NCBI GenBank assembly: GCA_947446645.1
Contig: CANFHA010000007.1
Span: forward strand, 186,001-250,000
Length of the DNA: 64,000 nt
Direction: 5' to 3'
Source: Chitinophagaceae bacterium
Lineage (GTDB): Bacteria > Bacteroidota > Bacteroidia > Chitinophagales > Chitinophagaceae
Positions 8,922 through 19,046 of this stretch are shown here, in pieces. Made by a program: the position numbers and the translations under genes. The notes beneath the pieces were generated by a model. It did no database searches. It was not told where the DNA came from and saw only the letters and a program-made list of their open reading frames with translations. Within the stretch, counting starts at the first letter, position 1. Every line of letters starts with the position of its first letter.

Positions 8922-11900
8922 TTACTGCTCTACCACAAAATGGAACGTTCTGTTACCACTTTCCGATACTAGGTTAAGAATATACATTCCGTTTGCCAAG
9001 TTAGCACCAAGACGTATCTGCTCGTTCACTTTACCATCATGCGTAATTGCTTTGCTGCGATACACAACCTGGCCGAGCACATCTGTAATTTCAATGCGCA
9101 TTTCTCCATCGCCAAGGATACCGGTCGTACCCTTCAGTGTAAAAGTACCATTGTTCGGGTTAGGCACCAGCTTCACGTCCCAAACACCGTTCATTGTAAT
9201 GTTGGTACCCAGCGCTACGGTATCTACAATAATTATGTGTGCCTCACGCGTTGTGGATCCGCAGGTACTGTAACCTGTAACAAGGCAACTTACTGAGTCC
9301 AGGTTAGCAAAAGTATTACTTACAAAGGTGTCGCTTGTAGCTCCCGGTACTGCATTGCCATTAATCTCCCATTGATAACTAACGCCGAGCCCGGAGAAAA
9401 CAACAGAGGCGATCAGCGTTTCAGTCTCCCCTACTCCTATCCTGTTACCAGGTATAGCGATGATAGAGGCAGCAGGTATATTTATGACCGGCACATCCAT
9501 AACTATATTGTTGCTCGCTACAGAGTCTGCCAGGGCGCATGTAAGTGAACTGAACATCCAGCAATATACATTATCACCATTGTTAGGATAGAACGTATAA
9601 GTAGATCCTGAAGCCTGATAAATGCCATTTTTTATCCAGTTATATACCGGACTAAATCCTCCGTTCGCAGGCGTAGGGGTAAGCGTAACCGGTGTGCCTG
9701 GGCAAACTGAATCACCCGGACTGGCAACTATGGTCACTGTGGGGCTCAAGCCGGCAGTAGTGTTCATAACCACGAAGGCCATAGCGGTATCAGGTAACGC
9801 GCAAGAAGAACTGCTATTGAGCTTCACCGAAACGACATCTCCATTGTTAGGGATATAGCTGTAGTTGTCTCCTGCAGCACCAGTATTAATGCCATTTACA
9901 TACCAGCGGAATATTGGTGACGATCCTCCGTTTACAGGTATAGCAGTGAAAGTGGTCAATGTACCCACACAAACCAGCGTACCAGGATATGTGTTTATGC
10001 TGACAAATGCCGGCGATGGTGTACCCATAGCAATAACTGCGCTGCCACTCATTGCTGCACCGCAGCCGGTGGTCGCATTTACAGCGTATACCGTGTAGCT
10101 GCCAGACAAAGTAAATGTACCAAAGTCGAGAGCCGAGCCAGTACCGGTCCTCGTGGCAACAGGCGTGGTTCCGTATATCAACTGATAAGTAACACCGGAA
10201 TCAGAACCATTAAGGCCAATATGCACGCCGCTACCGGTAGCGCAGTAACTGCCTCCGCCGGTTATGTCATAGTTCGGTGGCAACATATTTACAGTTATAG
10301 CTGTACCCGCTATGCAGCCGGCACTCAGTGTGTAAGTAATAATAGTGACTCCGGAGGCTATACCCGTTACACTTCCGGCAGCATCAATAGTTGCAACACT
10401 CGGGTTACTGCTGCTCCATGTACCGCCGCCCGGGAAGTCTGTCGCGATCTCAGAACTGCCAACACAAAGTTGCGAACCTGCAGAGACAGAGCCGAGCGCA
10501 TTAACCGTAACATTCTTTGTTGCAAAGCAACCCGGCGCAACGACGTACGAAATGGCTACTGTGCCCGTTGTGAGGCCAGATACTACACCTTCTGTCAGCG
10601 TACCAACTGCGGGAGTAACTATTGCTACCACCGTATTGCTACTACTCCATACACCGTCAGCAACAGAGTCACTGAGCGTAATTGCATTTTCCTGGCACAC
10701 AACATTTGGTCCCTGTATAGCTGCCGGGAAAGGATGAACTGTAACTATTGTGGTAGTAACGGCAGTGGCGCAGCTATTAGTTACCGAGTAGCTGATAACT
10801 ACTGTACCCGCTGTAACACCAGTAACCACACCGGAACTGCTGCCTACTGTAGCAACAGCGGCAGACGACGAGCTCCAGACACCAGCACCACCACTTGCAG
10901 GATCGCTAAGCGTAACCGAGGTGGTTGGGCAAACCATCATTGCACCTATAATACTGCCTGCAATAGGCGCAGGATTTACAGATGCTATTGCTGTAGCGTA
11001 TGCCGTACCGCAAACGTTAGTTGCAGCATAAGAAATAGTGGTAGTACCATATGTATTGCCTGTCAGAAGGCCGGTAGAAGCTATAGATGCGACCAAAGGA
11101 TCAGCCGAGGTCCATGTGCCGCCAGGTACCACATCAGTCAGCGTAGATGTGCCCGCTGGGCATACCACTAATATACCATTAATAACACCGGCATAAGGTG
11201 ACGGATTAACTGTGACTACTTTGGTAGCAACCGCTGAGCCGCAGCTATTGGTAGAAGTATAAGAGATAGTTACTGTACCTGCGGCAGCGCCGGTAACTAT
11301 ACCAGATGGACCCACAGCTGCAATGGCGGGAATACTGCTGCTCCAGGTACCCGTGCCTACTCCTGTTACATCAGTGAGTGCAGTTGTTGTACCCGGGCAT
11401 ACGCTTAATGTGCCTGTAATTGTACCCGCAGCAGGAGATGGATTTACTGTCACTACCCTTGTTGTAGCTGCCGTGCCGCAGCTGTTGGTAACAGTATACG
11501 AGATTATAGATGTGCCTGCAGAAATACCGGTGACTATTCCGGAAGTACCTACAGTTGCTACCCCAGTTGTAACAGAAGACCATACGCCACCGCCTGCAGC
11601 ATCTGTAAGTACTGTTGTCGCAGTTGGGCAAACAATTAGCGTACCGTTAATTGAACCGGCATTAGGTGCAATGTTTACCGTGACTACTGATGTAGCCGCA
11701 GCAGTGCCGCAGCTGTTGGTAACCGTGTATGATATGGTAGATGTGCCAGCAGCAACACCTGTCACTAAGCCTGTGCTGCTTACTGCAGCAATACCGGATG
11801 ATACCGATGTCCAGGTGCCCCCAGCGCTGCCCGTAAGATCGGTAAGAGAAGTGGTTCCGGTTGGGCAAACACTCAGCGTACCGGTTATTGCTCCTGCATT

Positions 11901-14900
11901 TGGTGCCGGATTCACTGTCACTACTGCTGTAGCAGCCGCTGTACCACAACTATTGGTTACGGTATAAGATATAGTTGATGTTCCTGCCGATATGCCGGTA
12001 ACTGTACCAACAACATTTACTGTAGCTATGGCAGTAGCCACCGAGCTCCACACGCCCCCGGGCGCTACGTCAATTAAGGAAGTGGTTGTAGCCGGACATA
12101 CCACCAGGCCACCGGTTATTGCACCTGCTGCCGGTGATGGGCTCACAGTTACAACTGCTGTAGCCGCTGCTGTACCGCAGCTATTTGTTACCGCATAAGA
12201 TATTATTGAAGTTCCTGCAGCAATGCCGGTTACAACACCAGTAGCGCTTATTGAAGCTACACCTGTCGAAACTGCACTCCAGGTGCCACCAGTTACCACG
12301 TCGCTAAGCGTCGTGGTAGTTGACGGGCAAATAACGAGCCCGCCGGTGATAGTACCTGCATTTGGCGACGGATTAACGGTAACAATTGTAGTTGCAGCCA
12401 CTGTACCGCAACTATTGGTAACTGTGTAGGAAATCGTTGACGTACCTGCGGCCACTCCTGTTACTATACCTGCACTGCTCACTGTAGCGATACCTGTAGA
12501 AACAGAACTCCAGGTACCGGCACCGCCTGTAATATCGGTCAAAGCCGTTGTGGCTGCAGGACATACTACTGCTGTACCCGTGATGCTGCCTGCTACCGGC
12601 GAAGGATTCACCGTAACAACAACGGTAGCCGCAGCTGTACCGCAACTTGTAACTACCGTATAAGATATAGTAGAAGTTCCGGCACTCACACCTGTCACTA
12701 CACCTGTTGCGCTCACTGTAGCTACGCCTGTTGACACAGACGTCCATGTACCACCTGCGGTGGCATCCGTGAGACTCGATGAAGTAGAGGGGCAGACTAC
12801 GAGGCCGCCGCTTATTGTACCTGCATTTGGCGTGGCAGATACGGTCACCACGGCTGTTACCGCTACTGTACCGCAACTGTTGGTAACTGTATAGGAAATT
12901 GTAGATGTACCTGGTACACCACCTGTAACAATGCCTGCACTGTTTACTGTAGCCACGCTGGTGGTGACGCTGCTCCACACTCCACCAGATGCAAGATCAG
13001 TAAGCGCAGTAGTGCCGCCCGCAGGACAAAGTGTAAGACCGCCGGTAATTGTGCCGGCATTTGGCGAAGGACTAACCGTAACAACAACGGTTGCAGCTGC
13101 CGTACCACAGCTATTGGTTACTGTATAAGATATTATTGATGTACCAGCAGTAATGCCGGTAACAACGCCGGTCGCGCTCACTGATGCCACCCCGGTAGAT
13201 ACCGAGCTCCATACACCACCGGTTGCAGCGTCTGATAAGGTGATGGTGGCCGATGGGCAAACTACAAGACCACCGGTAATAGTACCCGCAATAGGTGATG
13301 GGCTCACCGTGACTATTGTGGTAGCAGCTGCTGTGCCGCAACTGTTGGTTACAGCATAGGAGATTATTGAAGTACCTGCAGCAACCCCGGTTACTACCCC
13401 TGTGGCACTTACTGTGGCTACGCCTGTGGAAACTGAGCTCCAGGTACCACCAGCCACAGGATCACTAAGCGTGGTATTGGTTGCCGGGCATACTACCAGT
13501 CCACCAGTAATAGCGCCAGCGTTTGGCGACGGATTCACCGTCACTATAGCGGTAGCGGCTGCTATGCCGCAGCTATTGGTTACTGTATAAGAAATAATGG
13601 ATGTACCCGCTGTAACGCCACCAACAATACCGGTGGCGCTTACCGTGGCTGTGCCCGTGGATACAGAGCTCCAAATACCTCCCGCAGTACCTGTAGGATC
13701 GCTTAATGGTGTTGAAGCGCCGGGGCATACTACCAGCGTGCCACTGATAGCGCCTGCATTTGGTAAAGGATTAACGGTTACTGTTGCAGTAGCGGCTGCC
13801 GTGCCACAACTGCTTATCACTGTATAAGATATTATTGATGTGCCTGCTGCTACACCGGTAACAATGCCGGTAGCGCTCACTGTAGCAACGCCTGTGCTTA
13901 CGCTGCTCCAGGTGCCGCCTATGGTACCATCGGTTAAATTAGTTGAGGTAGCAGGACAAACGGTAAACACCCCGGTAATTGTACCCGCATTTGGAGTGGC
14001 ACTTACGGTAACCACAGCTGTTGCAGCTGCAACACCACAGCTATTAGTGACTGTATAGGAAATTGTTGATGTTCCCGTAGCAATCCCCGTCACAATACCA
14101 GATGTACCCACGGTAGCAACGACTGTAGTTACACTGCTCCATGCACCACCCGGATCGCCGGTAGGATCATTAAGAGCAATCGTAGCTGTTGGGCAAACTA
14201 CAAGACCACCGACTACAGCACCGGCATTAGGCGAAGGATTCACAGTTACTATAGCGGTTGCCGCAACTGTGCCGCAACTATTAGTCACAGTATAAGATAT
14301 AATTGATGTACCGGCCGTAACCCCGGTCACTACACCAGTCGCACTTACGGTGGCTACACCGGTAGATACTGAGCTCCACACTCCGCCTGCAGCGGCATCT
14401 GTAAGGCTGGTAGTTGTTGCCGGGCAAACAACCAGCCCCCCTGTAATACTACCTGCAACGGGCGCAGGATTAACTGTAACAACAGAAGTAGCAGCAATAG
14501 TGCCACAACTATTTGTCACGGTATAAGATATAGTAGAAGTTCCCGCAGCTATACCGGTTACAACACCGGTTGCACTCACTGTGGATACACCTGTGGATAC
14601 CGAGCTCCACACGCCGCCAGCAGCAACGTCCGTCAAGCTAGTCGTTGTCGTAGGACAAATCACAAGCCCGCCTGTTATTGCTCCTGCCACAGGTGATGGA
14701 TTAACCGTAACCACGGAAGTAGCAGCAGCGGTGCCGCAGCTGTTAGTAAACGTATATGATATTATTGAAGTACCTGCTGAAATTCCTGTCACTAAGCCGG
14801 TTGCGCTCACAGAGGCAACACCGGTAGATACAGAGCTCCAAACACCACCTGCACTTGCATCTGTTAAGTTTGTTGTTGTAGCCGGACAAATTACCAGACC

Positions 14901-17900
14901 ACCTGTAATCGTTCCTGCTACCGGTGAAGGATTGACCGTAACGATGGCAGTGGCCGCTGCTGTGCCACAGCTGTTGGTTACCGCATAGGAAATAATTGAA
15001 GTGCCTGCGCCAACTCCGGTTACAGCACCGGTAGCACTCACAGTTGCTACACCGGTAGAAACTGAACTCCATACACCACCGGCAACAAGGTCGGTTAAGT
15101 TTGTCGTTGTTGTCGGACATACAACGAGTCCGCCGGAAATTGTACCCGCCACCGGTAAAGGATTTATGGTAGCGATCGCCGTGGTCGCAGCAGTACCGCA
15201 GCTATTGGTAACGGTATAAGATATTACTGAGGTGCCTGCGGATACGCCAGTTACTACACCGGTAGCTGATATTGTGGCTACACCTGTAGAAACGGAACTC
15301 CATACACCGCCTGAGGTAGCATCAGATAAGTTTGTTGTTGTTAAGGGGCACACCACGAGTACGCCGGATATGGATCCTGCGGAAGGCGATGCATTTACAG
15401 AAACGACCACTGTGGCTGCAGCTGTACCGCAGCTATTGGTAACCGTATAAGAAATGGTTGAAGTGCCAAACGAGACACCGGACACCACTCCGGTAGCACT
15501 TACTGTCGCTACCCCGGTCGAGACAGAGCTCCAGACTCCACCCACGGCTGCGTCAGTAAGGTTAGTGCTTGTTGTTGGGCAAATAATGAGCCCACCGGTT
15601 ATAACGCCTGCATTCGGAGCCGGGTTCACAGTTACTATAGCCGTAGCCGCCGCTGTGCCGCAGCTATTGGTAACGGCATAAGAGATTATTGAAGTACCGG
15701 CAGTAACACCTGTTACCACACCTGTCGCGCTTACTGTAGCTACACCCGTAGATACAGAACTCCATACGCCGCCTGTGGCAGCATCCGTTAAGCTAATTGA
15801 CGCAGTAGGGCAAACGACCAGGCCACCTGTAATAGTACCTGCTACAGGTGACGGATTGACCGTAACAACAACGGCAGCAGCAGCAGTGCCGCAACTGTTA
15901 GTTACCGTATATGATATTATCGACGTACCAGCGGTAACTCCCGTCACTACGCCTGTGGCGCTTACTGTGGCAACACCTGTGGAAACAGCGCTCCACACAC
16001 CGCCAGTAGCGGCATCGGTCAAGCTTGTTGTTGTCGTCGGGCACACAATCAGCCCGCCTGTTATTGATCCAGCATTTGGTGCGGGGTTTACGGTTACAAT
16101 TACAGTGGCCGCAGCTGTACCGCAGCTATTGGTCACTGTATAAGATATTATTGATGTACCCGCGGCAACACCCGTCACTACGCCCGTAGCACTTATAGTG
16201 GCCACACCTGTAGATACTGAGCTCCAGACTCCGCCGGTTATTGCATCCGCCAGGCCGGTAGACGTAGTGGGGCAAATGGTAAGCCCGCCTGTAATGGTTC
16301 CTGCATTGGGTGCAGGATTTACAGTTACAACCGCTGTAGCAGCTGCTGTTCCGCAACTATTGGTAACCGTATAAGATATTATTGACGTACCGGCAGATAT
16401 TCCTGCCACTATCCCAGTGGCGCTAACTGTAGCCACACCCGTAGATACCGAGCCCCATACGCCGCCTGCAGCTGCATCGGTAAGCGGTATCGTAGCCGCC
16501 GGACAAACAATAAGAGTTCCTGTAATAGCACCCGCATTTGGCAGTGGGTTTACCGTCAACACTGCTGTTGCAGCCGCGGTACCACATGCCGTGGTAATTG
16601 TATAAGATATAGTAGAAGTACCTGCAGACATACCGGTAACAACACCTGTAGCGCTGATTGTTGCAACTCCGGTACTTACTGCGCTCCATACGCCGCCCGG
16701 AGTACCGGTTGGATTGCTAAGCGATGTAGTGCCGGCCGGGCAAACAGTAAGGGTACCGGCGATAGCGCCAATACTTGGTCCTGCACTCACCGTAACAACG
16801 ATCGTTGCGCCAACCGCGCAGCCGGTGGAGTAAGAAACAGTAGCAGTGCCTGCTGTGACACCGGTAACAATACCTGTTGGCCCAACAGTTACACTACCCG
16901 TACCTGCGCTGGCTGTCCACGTACCGCCGACAGTTGCATCTGTAAGCGCTGTGGTAAATCCTGCGCATACAGTTGCTGTACCGGTTATTGCAGCTGGTGC
17001 TCCGGTAACGGTTACAACAGCCGTAGCATCCGGGAAACATCCGGTAGAATAAGTGATTGTGACAGTACCAAGGCTTCCACCCGTTACCACACCGGAACCA
17101 GATACAGAAGCTGTACCTGATGCACTTGAGGTCCATCCGCCGCCGGTTACAGTGTCAGTCAGATTTGTAGTAGAGCCGGAACATACGAGCAGTATACCTG
17201 TTATAGGAGCCGGTATACCTATTACCGTCAGAGGTGCTGTTACATAACAACTGCCGCCCATTGAATAAGTAATGGTAACTGTACCGCCGCTTATGCCGCC
17301 AACAGTTGCAGGCAAGCCGGTAGGTGTTACTGTGGCTATTCCTACAGCACTGGTGCTCCATGTGCCTCCGGCAGTAAAGTCAATAACATTTGTTGTAGCA
17401 CCCTGGCATACGCTTGTAGGCCCTATGATAGCGCCGGGTACAGGCAGTATATTCACGGTCGTGGTTACAAAACATCCCCCGGTTGAAGTATACGTTATCA
17501 CTGCGGTTCCGGTAAATACGCCGGTTACGTTGCCAACCGCATCTACAGTAGCGTTAGTTGAAGCTGTGCTCCAGGTACCGCCTGTAGTGGCATCGCTGAG
17601 TGTTGTTACATAGCTCACACACACATTCGGGTTACCGCTAATCGCTGCAGGCTGTGGATTTACAGTTACGGTAAACGTAGAATAGCAACCTGCAGGCATT
17701 GAATAGCTTACCGTAGCGGTGCCGGCAGTAATGCCTGTCACAGTTCCGGTCGCACTTACAGATACAGATCCGGTGCTCGCAGTAGTGCTCCATGAGCCTC
17801 CTGTTGTAGGATCCGTCAAAGTAGTCGTTGCACCTATACACATCGAACCTGCTCCAGTAATTGGACTTACTGTGCAGGATATTGTAATAACTACCTGTCC

Positions 17901-18734
17901 GTTCGCACCGGGGTTACCACCGCTTCCCCCCGCTAGGCAATTATACCCCTGTGTGTGGATAACAGCAGTGGTATAAATTGGATTGGTATAAGAAGATCCA
18001 CCGCCGCCGCCAGCGCCAATCACCCCGGAACCACCACCATAATAACCGCCACCACCTCCACCAGAGCCGGAGCCTCCTGAATAGCTACCACCAACTCCGA
18101 GAGAACCTGAAGACCCACCAGTAGAACCCGAACATGTAGATACCGCGCCACCTGCGAATTGTGTACCACCTTGTCCACCTTGTGATATGCCACATACATT
18201 TGCATTTCCTGGCGCTCCTATCAATCCACCGCCCGCACCACCGCGGTCTCCAGCCCCAGTTAAGACTCCGGCGCCACTGCAAAAGTCACCGCCGCCGCCG
18301 CCACCGCCGCCTGCAACGGCCAACGTTGTACCAGAGGTAATGTCTAAAATAGTAGACCCACCTCCTCCACCTGCGCCTGGAAACAGGTTCGACCATGTGT
18401 CGCTTCCTCCACCACCGTATCCGCCCGTGCCAGTAAATGACGCACCATTCCCTCCTCCGCCAACGATAATATTGAATACATGTCCTGGAGTGACATTTAT
18501 AGTTGCCTGAACTCTGCCGCCACATCCTCCCTTTGATTGGTATGTTCCAAACAAACACTCTACGCCTCCACCCTGTGCACCCTGTGCATCCACAACAATG
18601 CTGGTAACACCCACCGGAACAGTAAACGTCTGCACTCCACCTGTGTAACTAAACGTATAAGTCTGCGCAAAAGAACCAAGGTGCATCACAAAAACCAGCA
18701 CCACAAACACCAGGTAACCTAAATTTTTTTTCAT
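8922..18734 (-). CDS. Giant T9SS-secreted repeat protein 1 (3270 aa, putative adhesin)
   Basis: Order of parts: Sec signal peptide (1-23, ending SFAQ); glycine-rich domain (about 24-285) with many GGGG runs; about 33 Ig-like Big_2-type repeats (about 288-2816); a tail from MLPPNYD (2817) with one glycine-rich beta domain and several PKD/Ig-like modules (SVCPGTPVTL type); and a T9SS type A sorting domain of about 85 residues (LVPNPNNGTFTL ... GMYILNL ... FHFVVEQ). Repeats 6-31 have a 77-residue period. Each carries two cysteines (VCP and NSCGT) and the core GVWSSVSTGVATVSATG, so one disulfide per domain is plausible. Family knowledge: T9SS exports such proteins to the cell surface, and giant repeat proteins such as SprB act as gliding adhesins, though SprB has a different sorting-domain type. 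The adhesin role is inference. It is a paralogue of the next gene upstream and has its own terminator. Confidence 0.92.
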   Translation of the reverse strand: MKKNLGYLVFVVLVFVMHLGSFAQTYTFSYTGGVQTFTVPVGVTSIVVDAQGAQGGGVECLFGTYQSKGGCGGRVQATINVTPGHVFNIIVGGGGNGASFTGTGGYGGGGSDTWSNLFPGAGGGGGSTILDITSGTTLAVAGGGGGGGGDFCSGAGVLTGAGDRGGAGGGLIGAPGNANVCGISQGGQGGTQFAGGAVSTCSGSTGGSSGSLGVGGSYSGGSGSGGGGGGYYGGGSGVIGAGGGGGSSYTNPIYTTAVIHTQGYNCLAGGSGGNPGANGQVVITISCTVSPITGAGSMCIGATTTLTDPTTGGSWSTTASTGSVSVSATGTVTGITAGTATVSYSMPAGCYSTFTVTVNPQPAAISGNPNVCVSYVTTLSDATTGGTWSTASTNATVDAVGNVTGVFTGTAVITYTSTGGCFVTTTVNILPVPGAIIGPTSVCQGATTNVIDFTAGGTWSTSAVGIATVTPTGLPATVGGISGGTVTITYSMGGSCYVTAPLTVIGIPAPITGILLVCSGSTTNLTDTVTGGGWTSSASGTASVSGSGVVTGGSLGTVTITYSTGCFPDATAVVTVTGAPAAITGTATVCAGFTTALTDATVGGTWTASAGTGSVTVGPTGIVTGVTAGTATVSYSTGCAVGATIVVTVSAGPSIGAIAGTLTVCPAGTTSLSNPTGTPGGVWSAVSTGVATISATGVVTGMSAGTSTISYTITTACGTAAATAVLTVNPLPNAGAITGTLIVCPAATIPLTDAAAGGVWGSVSTGVATVSATGIVAGISAGTSIISYTVTNSCGTAAATAVVTVNPAPNAGTITGGLTICPTTSTGLADAITGGVWSSVSTGVATISATGVVTGVAAGTSIISYTVTNSCGTAAATVIVTVNPAPNAGSITGGLIVCPTTTTSLTDAATGGVWSAVSTGVATVSATGVVTGVTAGTSIISYTVTNSCGTAAAAVVVTVNPSPVAGTITGGLVVCPTASISLTDAATGGVWSSVSTGVATVSATGVVTGVTAGTSIISYAVTNSCGTAAATAIVTVNPAPNAGVITGGLIICPTTSTNLTDAAVGGVWSSVSTGVATVSATGVVSGVSFGTSTISYTVTNSCGTAAATVVVSVNASPSAGSISGVLVVCPLTTTNLSDATSGGVWSSVSTGVATISATGVVTGVSAGTSVISYTVTNSCGTAATTAIATINPLPVAGTISGGLVVCPTTTTNLTDLVAGGVWSSVSTGVATVSATGAVTGVGAGTSIISYAVTNSCGTAAATAIVTVNPSPVAGTITGGLVICPATTTNLTDASAGGVWSSVSTGVASVSATGLVTGISAGTSIISYTFTNSCGTAAATSVVTVNPSPVAGAITGGLVICPTTTTSLTDVAAGGVWSSVSTGVSTVSATGVVTGIAAGTSTISYTVTNSCGTIAATSVVTVNPAPVAGSITGGLVVCPATTTSLTDAAAGGVWSSVSTGVATVSATGVVTGVTAGTSIISYTVTNSCGTVAATAIVTVNPSPNAGAVVGGLVVCPTATIALNDPTGDPGGAWSSVTTVVATVGTSGIVTGIATGTSTISYTVTNSCGVAAATAVVTVSATPNAGTITGVFTVCPATSTNLTDGTIGGTWSSVSTGVATVSATGIVTGVAAGTSIISYTVISSCGTAAATATVTVNPLPNAGAISGTLVVCPGASTPLSDPTGTAGGIWSSVSTGTATVSATGIVGGVTAGTSIISYTVTNSCGIAAATAIVTVNPSPNAGAITGGLVVCPATNTTLSDPVAGGTWSSVSTGVATVSATGVVTGVAAGTSIISYAVTNSCGTAAATTIVTVSPSPIAGTITGGLVVCPSATITLSDAATGGVWSSVSTGVASVSATGVVTGITAGTSIISYTVTNSCGTAAATVVVTVSPSPNAGTITGGLTLCPAGGTTALTDLASGGVWSSVTTSVATVNSAGIVTGGVPGTSTISYTVTNSCGTVAVTAVVTVSATPNAGTISGGLVVCPSTSSSLTDATAGGTWTSVSTGVATVSATGVVTGVSAGTSTISYTVVTSCGTAAATVVVTVNPSPVAGSITGTAVVCPAATTALTDITGGAGTWSSVSTGIATVSSAGIVTGVAAGTSTISYTVTNSCGTVAATTIVTVNPSPNAGTITGGLVICPSTTTTLSDVVTGGTWSAVSTGVASISATGVVTGIAAGTSIISYAVTNSCGTAAATAVVTVSPSPAAGAITGGLVVCPATTTSLIDVAPGGVWSSVATAIATVNVVGTVTGISAGTSTISYTVTNSCGTAAATAVVTVNPAPNAGAITGTLSVCPTGTTSLTDLTGSAGGTWTSVSSGIAAVSSTGLVTGVAAGTSTISYTVTNSCGTAAATSVVTVNIAPNAGSINGTLIVCPTATTVLTDAAGGGVWSSVTTGVATVGTSGIVTGISAGTSIISYTVTNSCGTAATTRVVTVNPSPAAGTITGTLSVCPGTTTALTDVTGVGTGTWSSSIPAIAAVGPSGIVTGAAAGTVTISYTSTNSCGSAVATKVVTVNPSPYAGVINGILVVCPAGTSTLTDVVPGGTWTSADPLVASIASTGLLTGNTYGTTTISYAATNVCGTAYATAIASVNPAPIAGSIIGAMMVCPTTSVTLSDPASGGAGVWSSSSAAVATVGSSSGVVTGVTAGTVVISYSVTNSCATAVTTTIVTVHPFPAAIQGPNVVCQENAITLSDSVADGVWSSSNTVVAIVTPAVGTLTEGVVSGLTTGTVAISYVVAPGCFATKNVTVNALGSVSAGSQLCVGSSEIATDFPGGGTWSSSNPSVATIDAAGSVTGIASGVTIITYTLSAGCIAGTAITVNMLPPNYDITGGGSYCATGSGVHIGLNGSDSGVTYQLIYGTTPVATRTGTGSALDFGTFTLSGSYTVYAVNATTGCGAAMSGSAVIAMGTPSPAFVSINTYPGTLVCVGTLTTFTAIPVNGGSSPIFRWYVNGINTGAAGDNYSYIPNNGDVVSVKLNSSSSCALPDTAMAFVVMNTTAGLSPTVTIVASPGDSVCPGTPVTLTPTPANGGFSPVYNWIKNGIYQASGSTYTFYPNNGDNVYCWMFSSLTCALADSVASNNIVMDVPVINIPAASIIAIPGNRIGVGETETLIASVVFSGLGVSYQWEINGNAVPGATSDTFVSNTFANLDSVSCLVTGYSTCGSTTREAHIIIVDTVALGTNITMNGVWDVKLVPNPNNGTFTLKGTTGILGDGEMRIEITDVLGQVVYRSKAITHDGKVNEQIRLGANLANGMYILNLVSESGNRTFHFVVEQ
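10287..17873 (-). repeat. Coding tandem array of about 33 Ig-like repeats (231-bp period in the core)
   Basis: Counting the recurring GGLxVCP / GGVWSS / SYTVTNSCGTAA blocks gives about 33 copies. Copies 6-31 (about 10,725-16,775) hold a near-regular 77-codon period. The five N-proximal copies and the last two are shorter or divergent. A few copies carry a 2-3 residue insertion before GGxW (for example NPTGTPGG). Amino acids are strongly conserved, but synonymous positions differ heavily between copies. Confidence 0.9.
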
Positions 18735-19046
18735 TTAACCTTAAATTTATAAGAGAGTTACAAACTATCAACTGCCAATTCTAATTACACCTTTTCAATG
18801 CCCTGTAATTTAAGCAAAAATCAGACCACATAATATTAAACCATTTTACAAATTTTGCCAAAAATGGAATGCACAGAAAAGTCATTTAACTGACGAATAA
18901 CAATAGAGTTCGCAATAAAATATTTCAAATTTCAAGTCAACTTCTTCATTTATAAAGTCAGTTACAAAAAAACAGAGAAGGTGCCGGAAAGGCGCCTTCT
19001 CTATTTCTAAATACATGTTACAATCTTATCCCCAGGAGGAAGCCAG
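18735..19046. other. Intergenic region between the two giant genes
   Basis: This 312-bp A+T-rich spacer holds the terminator of the second giant gene at its right end and must hold the promoter of the first at its left. I see only a near-match to a -7 box (TAGTTTG, one base short of TAnnTTTG) about 30 bp before the ATG at 18734, and no TTG at a suitable distance. No small gene or RNA is apparent. Confidence 0.6.
18966..19002 (-). terminator. Rho-independent terminator of the second giant gene
   Basis: A 12-bp inverted repeat (18974-18985 with 18991-19002, one G-T pair, 5-nt loop) lies 45 bp past the stop at 19047. On the minus strand it is followed after one G by seven consecutive T (18966-18972). 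This is the clearest intrinsic terminator in the window and separates transcription of the two giant genes. Confidence 0.88.

Noticed and set aside
10221-11171. 316-codon open frame on the plus strand inside the first giant gene, with many shorter ones on either strand in both arrays
   Set aside because: They are shadows of the repeat arrays: the same phase stays open in every copy because the coding repeats are G+C-balanced and periodic. The shadow proteins have no signal, family motif or start context.
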